DNA of 64,000 nucleotides from JAWKWH01 sp965204295 (lineage in GTDB: Bacteria > Pseudomonadota > Alphaproteobacteria > Rhizobiales > Rhizobiaceae), in the NCBI GenBank assembly GCA_965204295.1, contig OZ241973.1:2480001-2544000 (forward strand), in the 5' to 3' direction. Positions 7,901 to 16,275 of this stretch are shown one piece after another; position 1 is the first letter of the stretch, and every line of letters begins with the position of its first letter. Both the position numbers and the translations under genes were made by a program. A model generated the notes under the pieces. That model ran no database searches. It was not told the DNA's origin and worked only from the letters and a program-made list of their open reading frames with translations.

Positions 7901-8630
7901 TCTGACGGGCCGCAAGGCGCTGGTTACCGGTGCGTCCGGCGGAATTGGCGAAGCGATCGCGCGCGCCCTGCACGCCCGGGGCGCGATTGTGGGTCTGCAC
8001 GGAACACGCGTCGAAACGCTGGAAGCGCTGAAATCCGACCTGGGCGGGCGAAGCAGCCTGTTTCCCGCGGACCTCTCGAGCCGCGACGACGTGAAATCGC
8101 TGGCGGCGAAGGCGTCGGAGGAACTGGATGGCGTCGACATCCTCGTCAACAATGCCGGCATCGCCAGGGACGGCCTGTTCGTCCGCATGTCGGATGAGGA
8201 CTGGGACAGCGTGCTCGAAATCAATCTTAACGCCGCATTTCGGCTCACGCGGGAATTGACGCATCCGATGATGCGCAAACGTCGGGGCCGTATCGTCAAT
8301 ATCGCTTCGGTGGTTGGCGTCATCGGCAATCCGGGACAGGCGAACTACTGCGCCTCGAAGGCCGGCATGATCGGATTTTCGAAATCGCTGGCGCGGGAAA
8401 TCGCGTCGCGCGGCGTCACCGTAAACTGCATTGCGCCCGGATTCATAAGTTCGGCGATGACCGACAGGCTGAACGACAAGCAGAAAGAGGCGATACTGGG
8501 CGTCATTCCGGCGAAACGGATGGGCGATGCGCGGGAGGTCGCTTCGGCGGCCGTGTATCTGGCGTCGGACGAGGCGGCCTACACGACCGGACAGACGCTT
8601 CATGTCAACGGCGGCATGGCGATGATTTGA
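7893..8630 (+). CDS. fabG: 3-oxoacyl-ACP reductase
   Basis: NADPH-dependent reduction of beta-ketoacyl-ACP in the fatty-acid elongation cycle. From ATG 7893 the product is 245 residues, the usual FabG length. It shows the short-chain dehydrogenase cofactor motif TGASGGIG (12-19), NNAG (86-89) and the catalytic set Asn111, Ser139, Tyr152 and Lys156 (YCASK). AGGAAAGGG lies upstream at good spacing. The open frame extends 5' to 7782, but that part is antiparallel reading of fabD and is rejected. Ends 207 bp before acpP. Confidence 0.96.
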   Translation: MFDLTGRKALVTGASGGIGEAIARALHARGAIVGLHGTRVETLEALKSDLGGRSSLFPADLSSRDDVKSLAAKASEELDGVDILVNNAGIARDGLFVRMSDEDWDSVLEINLNAAFRLTRELTHPMMRKRRGRIVNIASVVGVIGNPGQANYCASKAGMIGFSKSLAREIASRGVTVNCIAPGFISSAMTDRLNDKQKEAILGVIPAKRMGDAREVASAAVYLASDEAAYTTGQTLHVNGGMAMI

Positions 8631-8837
8631 CGCCCCTGTCCGGTTCATCGATTGGCGCGGAACCGTTCACATCCTCAATTTGACCTTGGCCTGTGCGGCA
8701 TTCCCGTGATATGCGGCGCGCCGGGGCGCTGGTTCGGGGCCGTATGGCGCGGATTTGACCAGGCGTCTTTCGGCTTGATTGGCGGACATGCCGCCGCTAA
8801 CCAAGGCACAGTCAAAACCGGAGTCGAGGATTTCCAC

Positions 8838-9074
8838 ATGAGCGATACCGCAGAACGGGTAAAGAAGATCGTCGTCGAGCACCTGGGGGTCGATGCCGAA
8901 AAGGTTGACGAACAGGCGAGCTTTATTGATGATCTGGGCGCGGACAGCCTGGACACGGTCGAACTTGTCATGGCCTTCGAGGAAGAATTCGGCGTGGAAA
9001 TCCCGGACGACGCGGCCGAAACGATCCTGACGGTAGGCGACGCAATCAAGTTCATCGACAAGGCCGCCGCCTGA
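8838..9074 (+). CDS. acpP: Acyl carrier protein
   Basis: 78 residues, acidic and helical. The DSL motif places the 4'-phosphopantetheine attachment at Ser37 (GADSLDTVE), and the following MAFEEEFGVEIPD helix is typical of AcpP. It carries growing acyl chains between the Fab enzymes and supplies lipid A and phospholipid synthesis. ATG 8838 is chosen because the family starts MSD(T/I)AERVKKI; the upstream part of the frame from 8652 is non-conserved. The 207 bp between fabG and acpP leave room for a separate promoter, common for this highly expressed gene. Confidence 0.97.
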   Translation: MSDTAERVKKIVVEHLGVDAEKVDEQASFIDDLGADSLDTVELVMAFEEEFGVEIPDDAAETILTVGDAIKFIDKAAA

Positions 9075-9145
9075 TCCCCGCCCCGATCGCGGGTGTCGTG
9101 CGCCTTGACGCGTCCTGATGACCGAAATTGCCGGAGACCCAAGCG

Positions 9146-10408
9146 ATGAGGCGTGTTGTGATCACCGGCATGGGCCTCGTTTCGCCATATGGCGCAGGCG
9201 TGGAACATGCGTGGAAGCAACTGCTCTCCGGCAAGAGCGCGGCGAAAAAGGTCGAACACTTCCAGGCGGACGATCTTCCGTGCAGAATCGCCAATGTGAT
9301 GCCGCGCGGCGACGGTTCGGACGGCTCGTTCAATCCGGACGATTATCTCGCGCCCAAGGATCAGCGAAAGGTCGGCGACTACATCATCTACGGCATTGCG
9401 GCGGCGGATGAGGCGCTGAAGGATTCCGGCTGGGAACCAAGGACGGCCGAGGAGCGGATCGCCACCGGTGTATTGATCGGCTCCGGAATCGGCGGGATCG
9501 AAGGCATAGCGGACAACGCCATGATCCTGAAAGAACGCGGTCCGCGCCGCATCAGCCCGTTCTTCATACCGGGCAACATCATCAATCTGGTTTCTGGTCA
9601 GGTTTCCATCCGGCACGGTTTGAAGGGGCCGAACCACGCCGTCGTCACTGCGTGCTCGACGGGCGCGCACGCAATCGGCGACGCCTCCCGGCTGATCATG
9701 TTCGGAGATGCCGAAATCATGCTGGCCGGCGGCGCGGAATCGCCGGTAACCAGGCTGTCGCTGGCCGGGTTCGCCGCCTGCAAGGCGCTGTCGACATCCT
9801 ATAACGAAACGCCCGAAAAGGCCTCGCGCCCCTACGATCGCGACCGCGACGGTTTTGTCATGGGCGAAGGCGCCGGTGTCGTCGTTCTGGAGGCGCTGGA
9901 ACACGCAAGGGCGCGCGGCGCGAGAATATACGCCGAGGTGGTCGGCTACGGACTGTCGGGCGACGCCTTTCACATCACCGCTCCCGCCGAGGATGGCGAC
10001 GGCGCCTTTCGCTGCATGAGCGCGGCGATCGAACGCGCCGGTCTCGCGCCTGCCGACATCGACTACATCAACGCGCACGGCACGTCCACAATGGCGGATA
10101 CGATCGAACTCGCCGCGGTGGAGCGCGTGGTTGGCGACGCGGCCTCGAAAATATCGATGTCATCGACGAAATCGTCGATTGGACACCTGTTGGGCGCCGC
10201 CGGCGCGGCCGAGGCGATCTTCTCGATCCTGGCGATACGGGACAATATCGTCCCCGCGACGATCAATCTCGACAACCCGACGGCCGAAACGGCCATCGAC
10301 CTTGTGCCCAACAAGCCGCTCCAGCGCACGGTCGACGTTTCGCTTTCCAATTCCTTCGGTTTCGGCGGGACAAACGCGTCTCTGGTGTTTCGACGCTACA
10401 ATGGTTGA
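9146..10408 (+). CDS. fabF: 3-oxoacyl-ACP synthase II
   Basis: Condensing enzyme that elongates acyl-ACP with malonyl-ACP. The 420-residue product has the thiolase-fold triad Cys170 (TACSTGAH), His311 (NAHGTST) and His347, with Lys342 in STKSSIGHLLG. ATG 9146 is preceded by CCGGAG at 9131-9136; an in-frame TTG at 9128 is less likely because family members start MRRVVITG. Lies 71 bp after acpP in the same direction and is probably cotranscribed. The substrate range (FabF rather than FabB) is inferred from operon position and length. Confidence 0.95.
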   Translation: MRRVVITGMGLVSPYGAGVEHAWKQLLSGKSAAKKVEHFQADDLPCRIANVMPRGDGSDGSFNPDDYLAPKDQRKVGDYIIYGIAAADEALKDSGWEPRTAEERIATGVLIGSGIGGIEGIADNAMILKERGPRRISPFFIPGNIINLVSGQVSIRHGLKGPNHAVVTACSTGAHAIGDASRLIMFGDAEIMLAGGAESPVTRLSLAGFAACKALSTSYNETPEKASRPYDRDRDGFVMGEGAGVVVLEALEHARARGARIYAEVVGYGLSGDAFHITAPAEDGDGAFRCMSAAIERAGLAPADIDYINAHGTSTMADTIELAAVERVVGDAASKISMSSTKSSIGHLLGAAGAAEAIFSILAIRDNIVPATINLDNPTAETAIDLVPNKPLQRTVDVSLSNSFGFGGTNASLVFRRYNG

Positions 10409-10518
10409 CGTTCATGGCGATTTCAGTCGCGCGATCATCGCCGTTTCGCCATATTCGCCGCCGAAACACGACCGCCACGCCGAGATTCGGGTGGAGCCAC
10501 GGCGCCGATCGTTGAACC

Positions 10519-11694
10519 ATGAATGACCAACCGGCTGAAAATCAGGAATCTGGACGGCAGGCCGACGGGCCGCGGGTGATCGTTCCGAAATCCGCAAGCG
10601 AGGCGCTCAGGCCCGAAGCGGGAACACCGCCGCCGGGCCGGTCCCGTCAATCGAGAAACCGGTTTGTCGTCTTCCTCAATTTCATGGTGTCGCTTGTCGT
10701 CATGATCCTGATCGTCACCGGCGTGGCGCTCTATTTCGGCAAGCGGGAATTTGACGGTCCCGGACCGCTTTCGACCTCGTCGACGGTCGTGATCAAACAG
10801 GCGAGCAGCGTTCGCGATATCGGGGAACTTCTGGCCCGCCGCGGCATGATCTCGAATTCGCGCGTATTCCAGATCGGCGTCCGCGCCCACGGCAACGACG
10901 GGCGGTTGAAAGCCGGCGAGTACGAAATCAAGGCCGGGGCTTCCATGCGGCAGATCATGGAAACCCTGAAAAGCGGCAGGTCCGTGCTCTATTCGCTGAC
11001 GATTCCGGAAGGTCTGACCGTGGTTCGGGCGCTTGAGCGAATTGCCGGGCATGAGGAACTGGTTGGCGACATGCCGGCGGAAACGCCGCCGGAAGGATCG
11101 CTGGTGGCCGACACCCAGCGCTTTGCGCGCGGAACGACCAGGGCCGAAATCATCGACAAGATGTCGAAGGACCAGAAACGGCTGGTCGAATCGATCTGGC
11201 GCCGCCGGAATCCGGATTTGCCTCTGGCGGATATCAATGAATTCGTCACTCTGGCGTCGATCGTTGAAAAGGAAACCGGTCGCGCGGACGAGCGGACCCG
11301 CGTTGCCGGCGTTTTCATCAACCGGCTTCGAACGGGCATCAGACTACAGTCCGATCCCACCATCATTTACGGTATTTTCGGCGGAGAGGGAAAACCGGCC
11401 GACAGACCGATCTACCGCTCGGATATCGACACGCCGACGCCTTACAATACCTATGCGATTGACGGTCTCCCGCCGACACCGATCGCAAACCCCGGCAGAG
11501 CGGCGTTGGAGGCGGTCGCCAATCCGTCCCGCACCGAGGAACTGTACTTCGTCGCCGACGGCGCGGGCGGCCATGTATTTGCCAGGACGCTGGAAGAACA
11601 CAATGAAAACGTAGCCCGTTGGCGGCGTATCGAAGCCGGGCGAAAGGACGCTGCGGAGGCAGAATCCACTACCGGGGAGCGTTCTTCGGAGTGA
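10519..11694 (+). CDS. mltG: Endolytic murein transglycosylase
   Basis: 391-residue YceG-like protein. A Pro/Gly-rich cytosolic lead of about 45 residues is followed by one membrane helix (about 49-73), then a LysM-like subdomain (KQASSVRDIGELL...) and the catalytic domain with the family hallmark ASIVEKETG, whose first Glu is the catalytic acid. The downstream LQSDPTIIYG and YNTYAIDGLPPTPIANPG blocks are also diagnostic. It cleaves nascent glycan strands at the inner membrane and helps set chain length. It sits between fabF and yicC, as often in Hyphomicrobiales. ATG 10519 lies 110 bp after fabF. Confidence 0.93.
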   Translation: MNDQPAENQESGRQADGPRVIVPKSASEALRPEAGTPPPGRSRQSRNRFVVFLNFMVSLVVMILIVTGVALYFGKREFDGPGPLSTSSTVVIKQASSVRDIGELLARRGMISNSRVFQIGVRAHGNDGRLKAGEYEIKAGASMRQIMETLKSGRSVLYSLTIPEGLTVVRALERIAGHEELVGDMPAETPPEGSLVADTQRFARGTTRAEIIDKMSKDQKRLVESIWRRRNPDLPLADINEFVTLASIVEKETGRADERTRVAGVFINRLRTGIRLQSDPTIIYGIFGGEGKPADRPIYRSDIDTPTPYNTYAIDGLPPTPIANPGRAALEAVANPSRTEELYFVADGAGGHVFARTLEEHNENVARWRRIEAGRKDAAEAESTTGERSSE

Positions 11695-11749
11695 CGTCGG
11701 GAGAGCCGGCGCCGAAACCGCCCGGCGGGAACGGAGGAAAAAGCGGGAA

Positions 11750-12637
11750 TTGACATCACTGCAAAGCATGACCGGATTTGCCCGCTCAGGCGCGTCCCAC
11801 GACGATACGACGATCGTGTGGGAATTGAGGTCGGTCAATGGAAAATCGGCCGATGTCCGGCTGAAATTGCCGCCGGGATATGAACGGCTCGATCAACCGG
11901 TGCGCAAATCCGTTCGGAAGCGATTTCATCGCGGCGGCATTTTCGCCACGCTGATGCTGTCGCGGTCGACAACCGCGGCCGCGCCGGTCGTGAACGAGGA
12001 ATTTCTCGACGATATGGCGGGGCTGGCAAGCCGCCTGGAAAAGCGATTCGGCTGCCGACCGGCAAGCGCGGACGGATTGCTGGCGCTCCGCGGGGTTCTG
12101 GAGCCTCCCGCAACATCGGAGGATAAGGACGTTCCGGCCGGGCGCGATGCCGTCATCCTGCAATGCTTCGAGACGGCGTCCGCCGATCTGGAAACGATGC
12201 GGAAGGAGGAGGGCGCCGCGCTGGTAACGGTTCTCCTCGATCACATCGCGCGAATTGAGCAACTGACGCTATCCGCCGAATCCGATCCGTCCCGCGAACC
12301 GGCGACGATTCGCGAACGATTGCGGATGCAATTGGCGCCCTTGTTGGAAGACACGGCGCTCGATGAATCGCGCCTTTATCAGGAGGCGGCGTTTCTGGCC
12401 GCGAAAGCCGATTTCCGCGAGGAGATCGATCGGCTGAAGGCGCATGTCGAATCCGCCAGGCGGCTGTTGTCCGAAGATCGGCCGGTCGGCCGCAAACTCG
12501 ATTTTCTGGCACAGGAATTTAACCGCGAATCGAATACGCTGTGCTCCAAATCGAATGCCGCCGTCGTCACGGCTATCGGCCTGGACCTGAAAGCCGCCGT
12601 TGACCGGTTCCGCGAGCAGGTTCAAAATCTGGAATGA
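11750..12637 (+). CDS. yicC: YicC family stress-induced endoribonuclease-type protein
   Basis: 295 residues with the family's N-terminal LQSMTGFARS and VWELRSVNGK blocks and the C-terminal GRKLDFLAQEFNRESNTLCSK region that contains conserved acidic and His/Asn positions. E. coli YicC has been linked to RNA turnover. TTG 11750 is preferred because GGAGGAAAA (11731-11739) precedes it and relatives begin MxLQSMTGFAR; an ATG at 11768 would cut into the conserved motif. Its gene neighbour gmk follows by 48 bp, a frequent arrangement. Confidence 0.92.
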   Translation: MTSLQSMTGFARSGASHDDTTIVWELRSVNGKSADVRLKLPPGYERLDQPVRKSVRKRFHRGGIFATLMLSRSTTAAAPVVNEEFLDDMAGLASRLEKRFGCRPASADGLLALRGVLEPPATSEDKDVPAGRDAVILQCFETASADLETMRKEEGAALVTVLLDHIARIEQLTLSAESDPSREPATIRERLRMQLAPLLEDTALDESRLYQEAAFLAAKADFREEIDRLKAHVESARRLLSEDRPVGRKLDFLAQEFNRESNTLCSKSNAAVVTAIGLDLKAAVDRFREQVQNLE

Positions 12638-12685
12638 TGCCGCCGGTTTCGCCGGCGGCCGCGTCATGAGGGATACCGCGAGACA

Positions 12686-13342
12686 ATGAGAGCCTGCCTT
12701 CCTTCCGCCGATATCGCCAGACGCGGGTTGATGCTGGCGTTGTCGTCTCCTTCGGGCGCCGGAAAATCCACGATCGCGCGCAATCTGCTCGAAAGCGACG
12801 GCGCGCTGGAATTGTCGATCAGCGTGACCACGCGAGAGAGGCGGGCAAGTGAAATCGACGGAGTTCATTACCGCTTTTCCTCCAATCGCGCTTTCGAGCG
12901 CCTGCGCGATACGGATTCATTGTTGGAATGGGCCGAAGTTCACGGCAATCTTTACGGAACGCCGCGCGAGCCCGCCGAGCTTGCGATGGCGCAGGGCCGT
13001 GACATGCTGTTCGACATTGACTGGCAGGGCGCCGATCAGTTGAAGGAGAAAATGCGCGCCGACGTCGTCTCGGTGTTCATACTTCCGCCGTCGACGCCGG
13101 AATTGAAGGCAAGGCTGATCCGCCGGGCCGAAGATTCCGAAAAGACGATCGAGACCCGTCTGGAAAATGCGCGGCTGGAAATCGAGCAGTGGCGGAAATA
13201 CGACTATGTCGTGGTCAATGACGATCTTGATCGGGCTTTCGCGGCCGTGCGTTCCATCGTTCAGGCGGAACGCCTGCGCCGCGACCGCCGGCATGGCCTG
13301 TTTGAATTCGTCGATGCGATGCTGAAAGAACCGTTGGATTGA
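12686..13342 (+). CDS. gmk: Guanylate kinase
   Basis: Phosphorylates GMP to GDP with ATP. The 218-residue protein has the P-loop SSPSGAGKST (20-29), the GMP-binding region SVTTRERRASEIDGVHYRF, and DIDWQGADQL as the second nucleotide-binding segment. About 13 N-terminal residues precede the conserved start, as in other alphaproteobacterial homologues. It is convergent with rsmA (10 bp between the stops), and closes the + strand fab-mltG-yicC-gmk run. Confidence 0.96.
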   Translation: MRACLPSADIARRGLMLALSSPSGAGKSTIARNLLESDGALELSISVTTRERRASEIDGVHYRFSSNRAFERLRDTDSLLEWAEVHGNLYGTPREPAELAMAQGRDMLFDIDWQGADQLKEKMRADVVSVFILPPSTPELKARLIRRAEDSEKTIETRLENARLEIEQWRKYDYVVVNDDLDRAFAAVRSIVQAERLRRDRRHGLFEFVDAMLKEPLD

Positions 13343-13351
13343 TCAACGCGG

Positions 13352-14179
13352 TCAAATCATGTTCGCCAATCGGACAATCTCCTCGATTGACAGCGTTTCG
13401 GCCCGTCTTCGGGGATCGATCCCGGCTGAAATGAGCAGGGGCTCCCCACCCAGCGATTTCAGGCTTTGACGCAGCATTTTCCGTCGCTGGCCGAAAGCGG
13501 CCCTGGCGATCCGTTCCAGCCCGGCCGGCGCGACCGGCAGGGGTTTCGGCCTCGGCGTCAAATGGACGACCGACGACGTCACCCGTGGCGGCGGGGTGAA
13601 CGCCCGGGGGGGCACGTCAAACAGAATTTGCGCTTCGGCGCGCCATCCGCACAGAACGCCGAGCCTGCCATAATTCTTCCCGCCGGGACCGGCGACGATG
13701 CGATTGGCTACTTCGCGCTGAAACATCAGCGTCATGGAGTTGTAGAAGGGCGGCCATTCGTCCACGGTCAGCCAGCGCACCAGCAGCTCGGTGCCTATAT
13801 TGTATGGCAGATTCGCAACGATCCGGCATTCGCCCGGCCCGTCGGCCAGCCGGGCGAAATCGGCGTCCAGCGCATCGCCGTGGACGATTTCGAGCCGGTT
13901 TTCGTAAACCCCGGCAATGTCATCGAGGGCGGCGACGCTCCGCTCGTCCCGCTCGATCGCGATGACCCGCCCGGCTCCATGGCCCAGAAGCGCGCGCGTC
14001 AGCCCACCCGGTCCCGGTCCCACCTCGATGACGGTCGATGCGGAAAGATCTCCCGCCGAGCGGGCAATCTTTCCGGTCAGGTTCAGGTCCATCAAAAAGT
14101 TCTGCCCAAGCGATTTTTTCGGTGCGATACCGTGTTTTTCAATGACCTCGCGCAACGGCGGCAGCCCGTCGTCCGTCAC
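13352..14179 (-). CDS. rsmA: 16S rRNA (adenine1518/1519-N6) dimethyltransferase
   Basis: Dimethylates the two adenines of the 3'-terminal 16S helix during 30S maturation. The 275-residue product shows KKSLGQNFL (22-29), the SAM-binding EVGPGPGGLT (52-61), the catalytic NLPYN motif and a small C-terminal helical domain (AAFGQRRKMLRQSL). The start is GTG 14179, giving a GTGA overlap with the pdxA stop. It is the last gene of the lptF-lptG-lptD-surA-pdxA-rsmA run, the same order as the classic surA-pdxA-ksgA operon. Confidence 0.96.
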   Translation of the reverse strand: MTDDGLPPLREVIEKHGIAPKKSLGQNFLMDLNLTGKIARSAGDLSASTVIEVGPGPGGLTRALLGHGAGRVIAIERDERSVAALDDIAGVYENRLEIVHGDALDADFARLADGPGECRIVANLPYNIGTELLVRWLTVDEWPPFYNSMTLMFQREVANRIVAGPGGKNYGRLGVLCGWRAEAQILFDVPPRAFTPPPRVTSSVVHLTPRPKPLPVAPAGLERIARAAFGQRRKMLRQSLKSLGGEPLLISAGIDPRRRAETLSIEEIVRLANMI

Positions 14180-15192
14180 GGTTCACCGCCGGCGCCGGCG
14201 TCGCTCAACCTCGCGGCGAGCCTCAGGGCTTCGATCAGGCTTTGCGGACCGGCCGCACCGGTTCCGGCAATGTCGAACGCCGCGCCATGATCGGGCGACG
14301 TGCGGACAAAGGGCAGGCCGAGCGTCACGTTGACCGTTCGTTCGAAGTCGAGCGTCTTGGCCGGGATCAGCGCCTGGTCGTGATACATGCAAATCGCCGC
14401 ATCATATTTTTCGCGCGCGCGCTCGTGAAACATCGTGTCCGCCGGCAGCGGTCCCTTCACCGAAAATCCCCGCGCCGCAAGCGCTTCGACCGCGGGCCGA
14501 ATGACCGTGTCATCCTCGGCGCCGAACGATCCGTTCTCACCTGCGTGCGGATTCAGCCCGGCCACGACAAGCCGCGGATTTGCGATGCCGAAACGCTTCT
14601 CGAGGTCGACCGCGGCGATGCGGCACGTTTCGACGATCAATTTTCCGGTGAGCGATTTCGGCACATCCGCAAGCGGCATGTGAACGGTCACCGGAACCGT
14701 TCTGAGACCCGGCCCCGCCAGCATCATGACCGGCATCGCCGCCGTTCCCGTGCGTTGCCGCGCCAGATGAGCGAGATATTCCGTGTGTCCGGGAAATTTG
14801 AAACCCGCTTCATGCAAGGGCTTTTTCGCGATTGGCAGGGTCACCACCGCGGCCGCGTCGCCGTTCATAACGTCGGCGACCGCGCGATCGATCGCTTCGA
14901 CCGTCGAACCCGCATTGGCGGGATCCGAACGACCCGGGTCGCCGGTCTGCCCGTTTTCCAGCGGCGCGACCGGCAGCGCCCCGGCAAAGTGCGAACGCGC
15001 ATTTCGCGGCGAACTGTCGACAATCTCGATGTCCGCGCCGAGCAGGCCGGCTCTGGCGGCAATAACCGACGGATCGGCCAGGATGTAAAAGCACGGCACG
15101 AACCGAACCTCGCGCGCCTGCCAGGCCGCAATCGCGAGATCGAGCCCGACGCCGCCCGGATCGCCGGATGTCAATGCAAGCGCCCGGGTCAA
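14176..15192 (-). CDS. pdxA: 4-hydroxythreonine-4-phosphate dehydrogenase
   Basis: Oxidises 4-phosphohydroxy-threonine in pyridoxal 5'-phosphate synthesis. 338 residues with the N-terminal GDPGGVG (family GEPAGIG), TLPIAKKPLHEAGFKFPGHTEYLA in the middle, and GLNPHAGENG plus MYHDQALIP with metal-binding His residues. The frame opens with TTG 15192, directly before the conserved RALALTSGDPGG strand; there is no better ATG. Overlaps rsmA by 4 bp and lies 44 bp after the SurA-like gene. Confidence 0.94.
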   Translation of the reverse strand: MTRALALTSGDPGGVGLDLAIAAWQAREVRFVPCFYILADPSVIAARAGLLGADIEIVDSSPRNARSHFAGALPVAPLENGQTGDPGRSDPANAGSTVEAIDRAVADVMNGDAAAVVTLPIAKKPLHEAGFKFPGHTEYLAHLARQRTGTAAMPVMMLAGPGLRTVPVTVHMPLADVPKSLTGKLIVETCRIAAVDLEKRFGIANPRLVVAGLNPHAGENGSFGAEDDTVIRPAVEALAARGFSVKGPLPADTMFHERAREKYDAAICMYHDQALIPAKTLDFERTVNVTLGLPFVRTSPDHGAAFDIAGTGAAGPQSLIEALRLAARLSDAGAGGEP

Positions 15193-15236
15193 CGGTTGAG
15201 GTTCTCGGTGTTGCGCACTTGTCCGGCCCGCCGCCG

Positions 15237-16172
15237 TCAGCGTTTGACGATCCGGGCCTTTTTCTTCAGTTCCGTCATATATCTGTCGCTCAGCGCTCCG
15301 GACCTTTCGTCGGTTGAACCCTCGTTCCGGAACACCGTTTGAGCGACGCGGTCGTCATCGACTTCGTGCGTATCGCAGATGCCGATGAACTCGACGCCGC
15401 GATCCGTCACGCGCACCCTGGTCGCCGCCCCCTTCTTGGTCTGCCTGATCGGTTTTTCCCAGTCGGGCGGCAGTTCCGGCTCGAGCACGCGACCGAGGTC
15501 GCGCACGGTCACGTCAATCAGGCCCCTGGCGAACTCGCGCGTCGTATCGCAGCTTTCGAAACGGTCGCGCATTGCCTGCGCTTCCCTTTTCCGCCCGTTG
15601 AGTTTGGATTTGCGTTCGGCGCTTGGCACGACAAAGATGACCTGTTGCAGCACGTATTCCGTCGCGGTCGGTTTCCTGCCGCCGTCCTGCAGCATACGCT
15701 GGACGACATCCTGTTCGCTCAAGCCCCGGCCCTCGGCGCGAAACCGGGCGTCCAGCGCCTGGCTCCAACCCATCTGGACGCGGATGAACTCCCTGAAGTG
15801 TTTTCCGGTCACGCCCGATTCGGCGAGAATCCGGCTCATCTGACCGACAGACATCTGGTTTGACCTGGCGAAGCCGGCGAAAGACCGATCGACGGCCGCG
15901 TCGGAGACGCCGATTCCCAAACGCCTGATTTCCACCGATCGAAGCGCCTGATCGATCATTTCCTGCGTCGCCGGTTCACGCAGATTGCCACGCCGTCGTT
16001 GAAGTCGCAGAAACGCCGTGCGCCTTGCGATGTCGTAGTCGGTGACGGGAGTTCCATTGACTATGTATTTGATTTCGCTCGCGGCCGCCATGTCGGGCGC
16101 GATCACGCCAGCGGTCGCAACGAACGCGAACGCCATGGCGGTCAAAAGATGGCGGACGCCCTTGGCGGTCAT
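15237..16172 (-). CDS. SurA-like periplasmic chaperone / peptidylprolyl isomerase family protein
   Basis: 311 residues from ATG 16172, which has GGAGG eight bases upstream (the frame opens further upstream without a ribosome site). A signal peptide is clear: basic start, hydrophobic core TAMAFAFVATAGV, and AAAS cleavage region near residue 32. The mature part begins with the SurA N-terminal domain pattern (IVNGTPVTDYDIARRTAFLRLQRR). It would escort outer-membrane proteins, including LptD encoded 103 bp upstream. A full parvulin isomerase domain is not obvious in the C-terminal half, so chaperone activity is the safer reading. Confidence 0.82.
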   Translation of the reverse strand: MTAKGVRHLLTAMAFAFVATAGVIAPDMAAASEIKYIVNGTPVTDYDIARRTAFLRLQRRRGNLREPATQEMIDQALRSVEIRRLGIGVSDAAVDRSFAGFARSNQMSVGQMSRILAESGVTGKHFREFIRVQMGWSQALDARFRAEGRGLSEQDVVQRMLQDGGRKPTATEYVLQQVIFVVPSAERKSKLNGRKREAQAMRDRFESCDTTREFARGLIDVTVRDLGRVLEPELPPDWEKPIRQTKKGAATRVRVTDRGVEFIGICDTHEVDDDRVAQTVFRNEGSTDERSGALSDRYMTELKKKARIVKR

Positions 16173-16275
16173 GGCGATTTTCCTCCAACCTGCGGGAACG
16201 GGTGTTTCAGGCATACTGACATGTCGACGGGAATCCGTCCATGCCCCGACGATGCGGCAAAAGCAAGGCTGCGGC

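Noticed and set aside
14242..15342. 366-residue plus strand frame opposite pdxA
   Set aside because: Arg/His-rich shadow with no motifs; pdxA on the other strand is complete.
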